Assembly (NCBI RefSeq): GCF_002688585.1
Contig: NZ_CP024034.1
Location: 487,501 to 551,500, forward strand
Origin: Candidatus Fonsibacter ubiquis
GTDB lineage: Bacteria; Pseudomonadota; Alphaproteobacteria; Pelagibacterales; Pelagibacteraceae
DNA: 64,000 nucleotides
Direction: 5' to 3'
The translations under genes were made by a program, and so were the position numbers. Under the pieces are notes generated by a model that saw nothing but the letters and a program-made list of their open reading frames with translations, was not told where the DNA came from and did not search any database. This document shows positions 1 to 6,854 of the stretch, piece by piece (the stretch's first letter is position 1; every line of letters begins with the position of its first letter).

Positions 1-954
1 CAAATTATTTTAGGAAACACCTATCATTTAATGTTAAGGCCTGGAGTTGAGCGAATAAAACAGGCAGGCGGTCTTCATAATTTCATGAATTGTCCAATGC
101 CAATACTTACTGACTCTGGCGGTTTTCAAGTTATGTCTTTGTCAAAAATATCTAAAGTAAGCGAGGATGGAGTTGAGTTTAGTTCCCATATAGATGGTAA
201 AAAATTTTTCTTAACGCCTGAAGAAAGCATTCAAGTTCAATTAGACTTAAACTCAGACATTGTAATGGTATTTGATGAATGTCCTAAATATTCATCTGAA
301 AAAAATTTAATTAAAAAATCCATGGATTTATCCCTTAGATGGGCTGAACGATGTAAAAAAAAATTTGGCAAACAAGAGTCAAAATGGCTTTTTGGAATAA
401 CCCAAGGTGGAATATTTCCAGATCTTAGAAAAGAATGTTTAAAAAAGTTAATAGATATTGGTTTTGATGGATATGCTTTAGGAGGACTTGCGGTTGGTGA
501 AAATCAATCTGAAATGTTTGATGCTGTTGATGCGGTTAAAGATATTGTACCAAAAGACAAACCTCATTATTTAATGGGCGTTGGTATGCCTCAAGATATT
601 TTAGGGGCAGTTAAAAGAGGTATAGATATGTTTGATTGTGTTTTACCGACACGTTCAGGTAGGACAGGGCTTGCTTTTACTTGGAATGGAAAAATAAATA
701 TCAGAAATGCAAAATATGCTAAGGACGAGGATCCTTTGGATAAATCTATCGATTGTCCTGCATCAAACTTATATTCTAAAAATTATTTAAATCATTTAGT
801 AAACTCCAACGAAATTCTAGGATCCATGCTTCTCACTTGGCATAATATCGCCTTTTACCAGGACCTAATGAAGAAGATTAGAAGTGCAATTAAAGAAAAT
901 AAATTTGACGCATTCTATAAAAAACACTTTGAATTGTTTAATGAAGCTAATTAA
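1..954 (+). CDS. tgt: Queuine tRNA-ribosyltransferase, 5'-truncated by window edge
   Basis: Exchanges guanine-34 for a queuine precursor (preQ1 in bacteria) in GUN-anticodon tRNAs. The reading frame is open from base 1 (first residues QIILGNTYHL), so the true start lies outside the window. The active-site segment TDSGGFQVMSL, the nucleophile region FDCVLPTR and the GGLAVGE substrate loop are all present. The C-terminal zinc site looks degenerate: where relatives carry C-x-C-x-x-C before a conserved LHHL, this protein has I-D-C-P-A-S (bases about 748-765), leaving one cysteine plus the downstream histidine in LTWHN. Family assignment is firm; zinc binding is doubtful. Confidence 0.95.
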   Translation, partial: QIILGNTYHLMLRPGVERIKQAGGLHNFMNCPMPILTDSGGFQVMSLSKISKVSEDGVEFSSHIDGKKFFLTPEESIQVQLDLNSDIVMVFDECPKYSSEKNLIKKSMDLSLRWAERCKKKFGKQESKWLFGITQGGIFPDLRKECLKKLIDIGFDGYALGGLAVGENQSEMFDAVDAVKDIVPKDKPHYLMGVGMPQDILGAVKRGIDMFDCVLPTRSGRTGLAFTWNGKINIRNAKYAKDEDPLDKSIDCPASNLYSKNYLNHLVNSNEILGSMLLTWHNIAFYQDLMKKIRSAIKENKFDAFYKKHFELFNEAN

Positions 955-1002
955 AAAATTGCTTTCAGGGGCGGTTTAAACTATATAAAACCTTGCATTA
1001 AT

Positions 1003-1078
<76 letters not shown>

Positions 1079-1079
1079 T

Positions 1080-1310
1080 TTATTGTATTACAAATACCAA
1101 AGACCAAATAAGTAAAAATATAATAAATATTAAAAGTAGTTTAACGTTGGAATTGTCGTTTTTATTATATTCCAAATACCTAACCAGTACATTTTTTTCA
1201 TTAATAAAATTGATCTTTTTTAAAATTGAAATCAAAATAGATAGAATAAAAATTGAAAAAATTGAAAAGTAAATAATCCATAATAAATAACTCATTATTA
1301 AATTTATCAT
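1080..1310 (-). CDS. Small two-helix membrane protein, unknown function
   Basis: 76 residues with hydrophobic segments at about residues 5-32 and 57-75, separated by a charged loop (KKINFINEKN, YNKNDNS). I do not recognise the family. The case for a real gene is context: it starts 3 bp after the stop of the M48 protease gene on the same strand, so it would be translated as the distal gene of that pair, and it ends just before the tRNA-Lys 3' end. Composition is extremely AT-rich, so a chance ORF is possible. An opposite-strand ORF here runs through the tRNA and is less credible. Confidence 0.5.
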   Translation of the reverse strand: MINLIMSYLLWIIYFSIFSIFILSILISILKKINFINEKNVLVRYLEYNKNDNSNVKLLLIFIIFLLIWSLVFVIQ

Positions 1311-1313
1311 AAA

Positions 1314-2150
1314 TTAAAGATTTTGAATTTTAGGATACTCGATTTTAACCTTCGGTATTAATAATCTTAAATCATTTATCCTGTTCCCAGAAGAAGGGTG
1401 GGTGCTTAAAAATTGTGGAGGCTCTTTTCCTTTCATTTTTTCCTGCATTCGCTCCCATAGTTGGATTGCTCCAGCAGGATCATAACCACTTAAATTTGCA
1501 AAAATTATGCCAAGATAATCAGCTTCTGACTCTTGATATCTGCTAAATGGATTAAAAATTCCAAGCTGGATAATATCCATTCCAGTTGTTTGACCAACAG
1601 TATTTCTCGTTCTAGAAATTGCACCACCTAAGGCAATATCTGCAGCCATGGTTCCAACATTTATAGCAAGTGCCGCACTAGCTCGCTCAAGAGAGTGCCT
1701 TGCAACGGCATGCGCAATTTCATGTCCCATGACAGCAGCTAATCCATTTTCATCTTTGGTTACTTCAAGGATACCCGTGTAAAAAGCAATTTTGCCACCA
1801 GGCATACACCAAGCATTTAAAGTTTTAGGATCATTAATTAAAATATATTCCCAATCATAATTTTCTGTAGGATCTTTTAAATTTTTACTCTTAAAATAAT
1901 ATTTAATTGCCTTTTCGATTCTCTTTCCAACAGTAATGATTGGTTCTAATTGATCTTTATCTTCAACTAACTTCGCCTTTTCTTTAACTTTTTTATAAGC
2001 ACCAATAGCTTGGCTATTTATCATAGACTCAGGAAGAAGCGTTAATTGTTGCCTTCCTGTAATAGGAGCGGTAGCGCAACTTGAAAGTAAGAAACCACCA
2101 CAACAACAAGTAGTTAATGATAAGAAATCTCTTCTATTAATTTTCATCAA
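1314..2150 (-). CDS. M48-family zinc metalloprotease lipoprotein
   Basis: Predicted envelope protease of the peptidase M48 group (LoiP/BepA-like), likely involved in quality control of envelope proteins. The N-terminus has a twin-arginine motif (NRRDFLSL, residues 5-12) and a lipobox LSSC with C25, so export by the Tat route followed by lipidation is likely; tatABC is encoded further along in this window. The zinc motif HEIAH lies at 143-147 and the third ligand region ESEAD at 207-211. At 278 residues it has the catalytic core without the TPR tail of BepA. It is followed by the small membrane protein gene 3 bp downstream. Confidence 0.9.
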   Translation of the reverse strand: MMKINRRDFLSLTTCCCGGFLLSSCATAPITGRQQLTLLPESMINSQAIGAYKKVKEKAKLVEDKDQLEPIITVGKRIEKAIKYYFKSKNLKDPTENYDWEYILINDPKTLNAWCMPGGKIAFYTGILEVTKDENGLAAVMGHEIAHAVARHSLERASAALAINVGTMAADIALGGAISRTRNTVGQTTGMDIIQLGIFNPFSRYQESEADYLGIIFANLSGYDPAGAIQLWERMQEKMKGKEPPQFLSTHPSSGNRINDLRLLIPKVKIEYPKIQNL

Positions 2151-2209
2151 ATTTTAAATATTTTAACTGTGAATTTAGACAACAAAATGTTATTTCTAAT
2201 TAGTTTATC

Positions 2210-2809
2210 ATGAAATCATCAATATTTACAAAGCTTAGAAACTATTTTTTAGCAGGAGTTTTTACGCTTATTCCAATTTTTATAACTGCTTATTTTGTTA
2301 TTTTTATAATGGAAATATTAGCTAAACTTGTACCGAAATCTTTAAATCCCAACACATATCTACCTTATAATATACCGGGTTTAGAAATTTTAATTTCGGT
2401 GGTGCTGATAACATTCATTGGCTTGATTTCAGTCTCATATCTTGGAAAAAAATTTCTAATAGTAGGAGAGGCTTTATTAGAAAAAATTCCTGTACTTAGG
2501 ACTATTTATACTGGAGTAAACCAGTTAACCAAAAGTTTTGGTGGAAATGATGATAGTTCAAATACTAAAAAAGTTGTTCTAGTTCAATTTCCAAGAACAG
2601 GCGTATGGTCTGTTGGTTTTGCTACAAACGAAAATAAGATGGTTGAGTTAGAAGGAATGATAAATGTATTTATTCCAACAACTCCTAATCCAACAAGTGG
2701 TTTTTTGATAATTGTTCCTAAAAAAGATTTAATCTACGTAAATATGAGTTTTGAGAGCGCTACAAAATTTATTATGTCAGCAGGGACAATCGAAGAGAAT
2801 GCTAAATAA
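2210..2809 (+). CDS. DUF502 family membrane protein
   Basis: 199 residues matching the DUF502 family: a charged N-terminus, a first membrane segment (about 12-34, GVFTLIPIFITAYFVIF), a second (about 55-78, LEILISVVLITFIGLISVSYL), then a soluble domain with the family signatures IPVLRTIYTGVNQL, VVLVQFPRTGVWSVGF and FIPTTPNPTSGFL. Molecular function is unknown; family members are widespread in proteobacteria. Divergent from the M48 gene across a 59-bp gap that should hold both promoters. Confidence 0.9.
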   Translation: MKSSIFTKLRNYFLAGVFTLIPIFITAYFVIFIMEILAKLVPKSLNPNTYLPYNIPGLEILISVVLITFIGLISVSYLGKKFLIVGEALLEKIPVLRTIYTGVNQLTKSFGGNDDSSNTKKVVLVQFPRTGVWSVGFATNENKMVELEGMINVFIPTTPNPTSGFLIIVPKKDLIYVNMSFESATKFIMSAGTIEENAK

Positions 2810-2817
2810 TATTATGT

Positions 2818-3216
2818 ATGAAACAAGAATATTTTGGGTGGGGTGGAGTCAGAAAATTAGCAAACCAAATAGGTTTTAGCTGTTTTGAAGTCTGCGACAT
2901 TATTTGGAGAGCAAAGCATCATAAGCAACCTAAATTTAAAGAGATATTGATATTTTCTGTAATTAGAAAAAATTTAATTAAAAAGTCTGGCAAACCTCTA
3001 AGAGATATTTATGGAAATTTAGTCAGAAGAAGAGAAGGGGAGCAAGATATTCATTATGCAATTCGTGCAGATTTAGATTTATTTAAACACAATCATAAGA
3101 TCAAAAGACAGTGGAAAGATGACCCTGATTTTTACAAATCTGTAAGACAAAAATATGAAAATTTATACAAACGCTTTCCTAAAGAAATCAATAAACAAGC
3201 CTCTATGATGGATTAG
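2818..3216 (+). CDS. Hypothetical protein, unknown function
   Basis: 132 residues, strongly basic and rich in aromatic residues, with no signal peptide or membrane segment. The N-terminal half (GWGGVRKLANQIGFSCFEVCDI) could form a helix-turn-helix-like fold, but I do not recognise a family. It begins 8 bp after the DUF502 stop on the same strand, so it is probably cotranscribed. It marks the start of the accessory stretch that runs to the recombinase gene. An opposite-strand ORF at its 3' end is a shadow. Confidence 0.6.
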   Translation: MKQEYFGWGGVRKLANQIGFSCFEVCDIIWRAKHHKQPKFKEILIFSVIRKNLIKKSGKPLRDIYGNLVRRREGEQDIHYAIRADLDLFKHNHKIKRQWKDDPDFYKSVRQKYENLYKRFPKEINKQASMMD

Positions 3217-3289
3217 TTTACCTTGATTAATACAGGCAACCCCTTGTTATTTTTTATCTGATAAAATCCTCTTAAAATAAACCAAATAT

Positions 3290-3295
3290 GGAGGA
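3290..3295 (+). promoter_or_regulatory. Strong ribosome-binding site for the 3301 gene
   Basis: GGAGGA sits 5 bp before the ATG at 3301. Such a full anti-SD match stands out here, because most core genes in the window have weak A-rich leaders or start by overlapping the previous gene. Confidence 0.7.
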
Positions 3296-3300
3296 TAGTT

Positions 3301-3870
3301 ATGTCAAAAGAAAAAACAAATGTGGTTTCTATTAAAAGAATAGAAGCCAATAGAAGAAATGCAAAACATTCAACAGGACCCAAAACTTCTGCTGGAAAAT
3401 TCAGATCATCACGCAATTCATTAAAGCACGGACTTGAAGCAAGACGTCATTTAATAATTGGTGAAGATGTAAAAGAGTTTCAAGAATATAGAACATCACA
3501 GATTAGATTTTATGATCCTAAAGATGCTATTGAAGTCGATGATTGTATTCAAATAATAGTATTAGGCTGGAAATTAAGAAGGTTTTCTGTTGTAGAAACT
3601 GGTCTTTTTAATCAAGATATTGTTCAACAAATTAAAACTAGCATTAATAATATTGGTGTTAATTTGCTTAAAAGATCTGATTTTGAAGAAGTTGCTAAAG
3701 AATTAGATCAAATTCCAGAGCTTCAGGGACTCTCTTTTAGAAGAGATTGCAAAGAGGAAAATGCCAATATCAAATTAAATACGATGTACATTCGAACATT
3801 AGTTTGTCGTCAAAAATTAATTGATAATTATTTTGCAAGAAGAAATTCTAATAAAAATAAAATTAATTAA
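3301..3870 (+). CDS. Hypothetical protein with N-terminal STGPKT..NSLKHGL motif
   Basis: 189 soluble residues. The first 45 carry the pattern ANRRNAKHSTGPKT followed by AGKFRSSRNSLKHGL. From memory this pattern recurs at the N-terminus of many uncharacterised bacterial proteins (often written STGPRT-x-x-GK-x-x-S-x-x-NA-x-x-HGL); its function is unknown to me. The rest is mixed alpha-helical with two cysteine-containing segments (DDCIQIIV, RRDCKEEN). Strong RBS, and followed 9 bp later by another strong-RBS gene, so the two form an operon separate from DUF502. Base composition looks less AT-biased than the flanking core genes, consistent with acquisition. Confidence 0.75.
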   Translation: MSKEKTNVVSIKRIEANRRNAKHSTGPKTSAGKFRSSRNSLKHGLEARRHLIIGEDVKEFQEYRTSQIRFYDPKDAIEVDDCIQIIVLGWKLRRFSVVETGLFNQDIVQQIKTSINNIGVNLLKRSDFEEVAKELDQIPELQGLSFRRDCKEENANIKLNTMYIRTLVCRQKLIDNYFARRNSNKNKIN

Positions 3871-3875
3871 GGAGA
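3869..3875 (+). promoter_or_regulatory. Strong ribosome-binding site for the 3880 gene
   Basis: AAGGAGA lies 4 bp before the ATG at 3880 and overlaps the stop codon of the preceding gene, supporting translational linkage and fixing the start at 3880. Confidence 0.7.
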
Positions 3876-3879
3876 TTTT

Positions 3880-4313
3880 ATGAAAAATAAATACTTTAAT
3901 GAAAGAGAAAAAAGGTTTTTCAATTTCTTTTCTAATAAAGATGATTATTATAAAGGGTGCTATTTTGGAGAAACAAACCCATTAATAGATAATAAAATCA
4001 ATAAGATTAAAAAAGGTATATTAGTGATTTTAAAAGGCAACTTAAGAAAACCAAAGATAAACATGAGAAGGAAGATTTACTGGAACTTATTAAACTTTAT
4101 GAAAAACCAACAGATATTGTTGATAAAACAGTAGAGGAAGTAGTTGCTCCAGCTGTTATTATGGAAAAGATTGTTAAAAAAGAGGAGCCTGAAGCTAAAG
4201 ATCCAATCATATTTAAGACGGAGCCATATAGAAGGGATACCAGTCGTCTTGTTTATTGGTGCAATCCATTTGAACCCATTAATAAGGACAAACTTGGCAG
4301 CACTCAGAATTAG
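3880..4313 (+). pseudogene. Frameshifted gene of unknown function
   Basis: The frame opened by the ATG at 3880 runs to a stop at 4132-4134 (84 residues). From about 4014 a second frame has protein-like content and continues to a TAG at 4311-4313. It includes a helical charged stretch (RQLKKTKDKHEKEDLLELIK), a VEEVVAPAVIMEKIVKKEEPEAKDP linker-like part, and TSRLVYWCNPFEPINKDK near the end. The two frames meet at a run of six A (4009-4014). One extra A there would give a single 144-residue protein. The tail of the 84-residue frame (NMRRKIYWNLLNFMKNQQILLIKQ) looks like out-of-frame noise. This may be an inactivating indel, a homopolymer sequencing error, or slippage-dependent expression. No family recognised. 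Confidence 0.7.
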
Positions 4314-4330
4314 AGAATAAATAAACTAGA

Positions 4331-4352
4331 AAGGAGCTACTATTAAATGTAA
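4331..4352 (+). other. RBS followed by ATG-TAA start-stop element
   Basis: AAGGAG (4331-4336) is followed 10 bp later by ATG directly abutting TAA (4347-4352). It is either a remnant of a third strong-RBS gene whose body has been lost, or a minimal start-stop ORF. It lies 17 bp after the frameshifted gene, in the same orientation. Confidence 0.35.
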
Positions 4353-4385
4353 ACTATTATTTACTTAATACTAAAGTAATACTTT

Positions 4386-4423
4386 AAATATTATATATAT
4401 ATTATTGTAATATAATATTTTTT
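4386..4423 (+). terminator. AT-rich hairpin, probable terminator between convergent genes
   Basis: Perfect 11-bp inverted repeat AAATATTATAT (4386-4396) and ATATAATATTT (4410-4420) with a 13-nt loop, followed by more T residues on the + strand. It lies between the + strand island genes and the minus-strand 4440 gene, where a terminator is expected. The stem is all A-T, so strength is uncertain. The 126-bp gap from 4314 to 4439 otherwise holds only the start-stop element. Confidence 0.45.
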
Positions 4424-4439
4424 ATATAAATTTAAGTAT

Positions 4440-4811
4440 TTAAATTATAATACTAACTCTATGATTATTATCTAATTTCTTCAGATTATTGAGTATTTTT
4501 GTTGAAGTGATAAAAGTAGCGAAAACATTGACTTTTGAAACTAATCTAATCTCATTTTCTATTGAAACTGGTGTTTTTCCAAAGCCAATAGCTATTGAAT
4601 GACCATCACACCAATAAGCAACTTCGCCAAAAGTGACTACATCTCTAGCGTTTTTATCTGGCTTAATGCCTAGATTAGCTGTCTCGAAGTATATTTCCTC
4701 TCCCCAAGTGTTTATTTGGGCCTTAAATGAGCTTAATTTGGCCAATTTGAGCGCTGTTTGAGAGTTATTTAGGTTTAGTTTAATCTCAAAGTCATCGAAT
4801 TTAAGGAGCAT
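4440..4811 (-). CDS. Cyclophilin-like fold protein (TM1367-type)
   Basis: 123 residues resembling the Cyclophil_like / TM1367 family (PF04126). Matching features are a leading beta-rich segment, WGEEIYFET at about 36-44, VVTFGEVAYWCDGHSIAIGFGKTP at about 58-81, and a downstream VNVFATF strand. The fold is related to cyclophilin, but proline isomerase activity is not established for the family and its biological role is unknown. It is transcribed away from the recombinase gene across an 89-bp gap, and its base composition is less AT-rich than the core genes. Family match moderately confident; function unknown. Confidence 0.7.
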   Translation of the reverse strand: MLLKFDDFEIKLNLNNSQTALKLAKLSSFKAQINTWGEEIYFETANLGIKPDKNARDVVTFGEVAYWCDGHSIAIGFGKTPVSIENEIRLVSKVNVFATFITSTKILNNLKKLDNNHRVSIII

Positions 4812-4869
4812 TGATAATGATAAATAGCTATTTTTGATGATATTGACATCAATTTATAGTTGTATTAAT

Positions 4870-4898
4870 ATTTCCGATAATTAATGGTTATCGGAAAT
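4870..4898. repeat. Perfect 11-7-11 palindrome next to recombinase (dif/att-like)
   Basis: Left arm ATTTCCGATAA (4870-4880), spacer TTAATGG (4881-4887), right arm TTATCGGAAAT (4888-4898); the arms are exact reverse complements. The right arm ends 2 bp before the ATG of the tyrosine recombinase. Arms of 11 bp with inner ends ATAA and TTAT around a short spacer match the geometry of Xer dif sites (11-6-11) and of integrase core sites (6-8 bp overlap). Alternatives are an operator through which the recombinase represses itself, or an mRNA hairpin covering the start codon. Confidence 0.6.
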
Positions 4899-4900
4899 TT

Positions 4901-5818
4901 ATGTCAAATCTAGTTAAGGATCTTATTTCTATTGAATTAGAGACTTTAAATAATATCAGATCTTCAAAATCAGTTAATACTTTAAGAGCTTATAAATCTG
5001 ATTTTAATCATTTTATAAATTTTTGTAAAAAAAATAATTTTATATCTTTGCCAGCGGATCCAAAAATTGTTTCATTTTATCTAACTGACCTATCGTCAAA
5101 TTCAAAAGTAAGTACGTTAAAACGTCGATTGGCCTCTATTAGTGTAATTCACAAACTAAAAGGACACTATATAGACATTAAGCATCCACTAATAATTGAA
5201 AATTTAATGGGTATACAAAGAAAGAAGGGTGTATTTCAAAAATCCAAAAATCCGATTTTAATTAATGAATTAAAAGAAATTATCAATGTTATAGATAAGT
5301 CAGAAAAAAATATTCTAAAAAAAACTAGAAATAAAGCTTTAATATTAATTGGATTTTCAGGAGGTTTTAGAAGGTCGGAACTGGTAAATATTGATTTTGA
5401 AGATTTGGAATTTACAATAGAAGGTGTCAAAATTTTTATTAAACGATCTAAAACTGATCAATCCGGAGAAGGAATGATAAAAGCTATACCCTATTTTAAA
5501 GAAAAAAATTTTTGTCCAGTTACTTATTTAAAAAATTGGATTGAGATTTGTAAAGTAAATAAAGGTTTTGTTTTTAACATTTCAGATAAAATGGTTGCAA
5601 TTTTAATAAAAAAATATTTATTAGCAGCTGGATTTGATCCAAAAAAATATTCTGGACATAGTTTAAGATCTGGATTTGCAACAACTGCGGCTAGTTCAGG
5701 TGCAGATGAAAAAAGCATAATGACAATGACTGGTCATAAAACTACTCAAATGGTAAGACGATATATCAAAGAGTCAAATTTATTTAAAAATAATGCTTTA
5801 AATAAAATAGATTTATAA
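4901..5818 (+). CDS. Tyrosine recombinase / phage-type integrase
   Basis: 305 residues with a complete catalytic set: Arg157 in GGFRRSEL, Lys184 in RSKTDQ, His253 and Arg256 in HSLRSG, His279 in GHKTT and nucleophile Tyr288 in MVRRYI. The N-terminal SAM-like core-binding domain covers about residues 7-105 (SVNTLRAYKSDFNHFINFC). Length fits Xer-like or simple integrases without an arm-binding domain. The gene sits next to a perfect palindrome and inside a cluster of unrecognised genes, and does not abut a tRNA. It may be the integrase of a small element or a stand-alone resolvase; chromosomal XerC/XerD is less likely because of the accessory context. Confidence 0.93.
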   Translation: MSNLVKDLISIELETLNNIRSSKSVNTLRAYKSDFNHFINFCKKNNFISLPADPKIVSFYLTDLSSNSKVSTLKRRLASISVIHKLKGHYIDIKHPLIIENLMGIQRKKGVFQKSKNPILINELKEIINVIDKSEKNILKKTRNKALILIGFSGGFRRSELVNIDFEDLEFTIEGVKIFIKRSKTDQSGEGMIKAIPYFKEKNFCPVTYLKNWIEICKVNKGFVFNISDKMVAILIKKYLLAAGFDPKKYSGHSLRSGFATTAASSGADEKSIMTMTGHKTTQMVRRYIKESNLFKNNALNKIDL

Positions 5819-5827
5819 ATATTATAT

Positions 5828-6841
5828 TTAGATTAGTTTAAGATTATTTAAATATTTATTCCATGTAAGAGCTATATTGTTCCAGCAAAATTTTTTTGAA
5901 GACTTGCTAGCGTTATTGCTTAATTTAGTTAATTGAGATTTATTTGCAACTAAATTTATAGCTTTTGCTGCCATATCCTCAAAAGTTTTTACTACATAAC
6001 CATTTACATTATTAACAACACGTTCAGCTAAAGCTGTTCGATTAAAGGTTATAACTGGCAAGCCGCTAGCTAAAGCTTCCAATGCCGATATACAAAAAGT
6101 TTCATCATATCCTGGATGAAGCATAGCAGTACTATACTTGTATTTATTTGCTAAAAAATCTCTACTAACAACTCCAAAAAATTTAATATTAAATTTATCA
6201 TAATCAATATTTATTTTTTGCTTTTTAGGAACATTTAGGCCGTGTACATGTAATTCAGCAAGGGGCAATTTTTTAAAAATTATTTGGCACCAAATATCAA
6301 TAATTTCATCTAGTCCCATATCCCTTTTTACAGTCCATATAAAAATTGGTTTAATATTTTTATTTCTTTTATTATTAAGAAATAACTCGGAGCACCCATT
6401 TGGAATGATAGTTTTACTTTTAAATGGATAAAAAGATGTAGTTAATTCCTTCAAATAGTTACTTACAAAAACAACATGAGGCCTATGAAAAATTATTGGT
6501 AAAAATTCTTTTTTTCTTAATGATTTTTCTATTTGTAATTCATTGTGCATCCAAAGAACTTTAATTGATTTTTGTTTAAATTTAAAAACCTGTGAATAGT
6601 TTGAACTAACTACAATATCGTAAAGATTATTATTTTCGATTAAAGTTAGATAATTAAAAGGAAGATTAGTAATATTGTTAACTTTTTGCTTATTTTTTAT
6701 TTTACTTACAAGAGTAACTTCATGTCCTAAACGCGACAATCCTTGCGCTAGTTCGAAATTACAATGCTCAATTCCACCAACTTTATTTATATTTTTATTG
6801 TTTAAATTAATTAAACTATTATTAACAAATAGTAATTTCAT
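5828..6841 (-). CDS. GT4-type glycosyltransferase
   Basis: 337 residues of GT-B fold. The N-terminal part has NKVGGIEHCNFELAQGLSRLG (donor-fold glycine loop, about 20-40). The C-terminal part has the family nucleotide-sugar motif in HPGYDETFCISALEALASG (about 240-258), containing the E-x7-E pair. Probably transfers a sugar to a surface polysaccharide or lipid; substrate unknown. It starts 13 bp after the stop of the large glycosyltransferase on the same strand and is the last gene of the operon. Converges with the recombinase gene with only 9 bp between stops. Confidence 0.88.
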   Translation of the reverse strand: MKLLFVNNSLINLNNKNINKVGGIEHCNFELAQGLSRLGHEVTLVSKIKNKQKVNNITNLPFNYLTLIENNNLYDIVVSSNYSQVFKFKQKSIKVLWMHNELQIEKSLRKKEFLPIIFHRPHVVFVSNYLKELTTSFYPFKSKTIIPNGCSELFLNNKRNKNIKPIFIWTVKRDMGLDEIIDIWCQIIFKKLPLAELHVHGLNVPKKQKINIDYDKFNIKFFGVVSRDFLANKYKYSTAMLHPGYDETFCISALEALASGLPVITFNRTALAERVVNNVNGYVVKTFEDMAAKAINLVANKSQLTKLSNNASKSSKKFCWNNIALTWNKYLNNLKLI

Positions 6842-6854
6842 TTAATAAAAAATA

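Noticed and set aside
3213-3416. 67-residue minus-strand ORF
   Set aside because: Overlaps the strong RBS and N-terminal coding region of the 3301 gene; hydrophobic noise from AT-rich sequence.
3999-4020. Programmed -1 ribosomal frameshift in the island gene
   Set aside because: The A6 run is in the wrong phase for a canonical X-XXY-YYZ site (it is preceded by T) and I see no clear downstream pseudoknot; kept only as one of several explanations.
4386-4423. AT-rich palindrome as a replication origin or second recombination site
   Set aside because: Its arms do not resemble the 4870-4898 arms, no DnaA boxes are visible, and its place between convergent genes fits a terminator.
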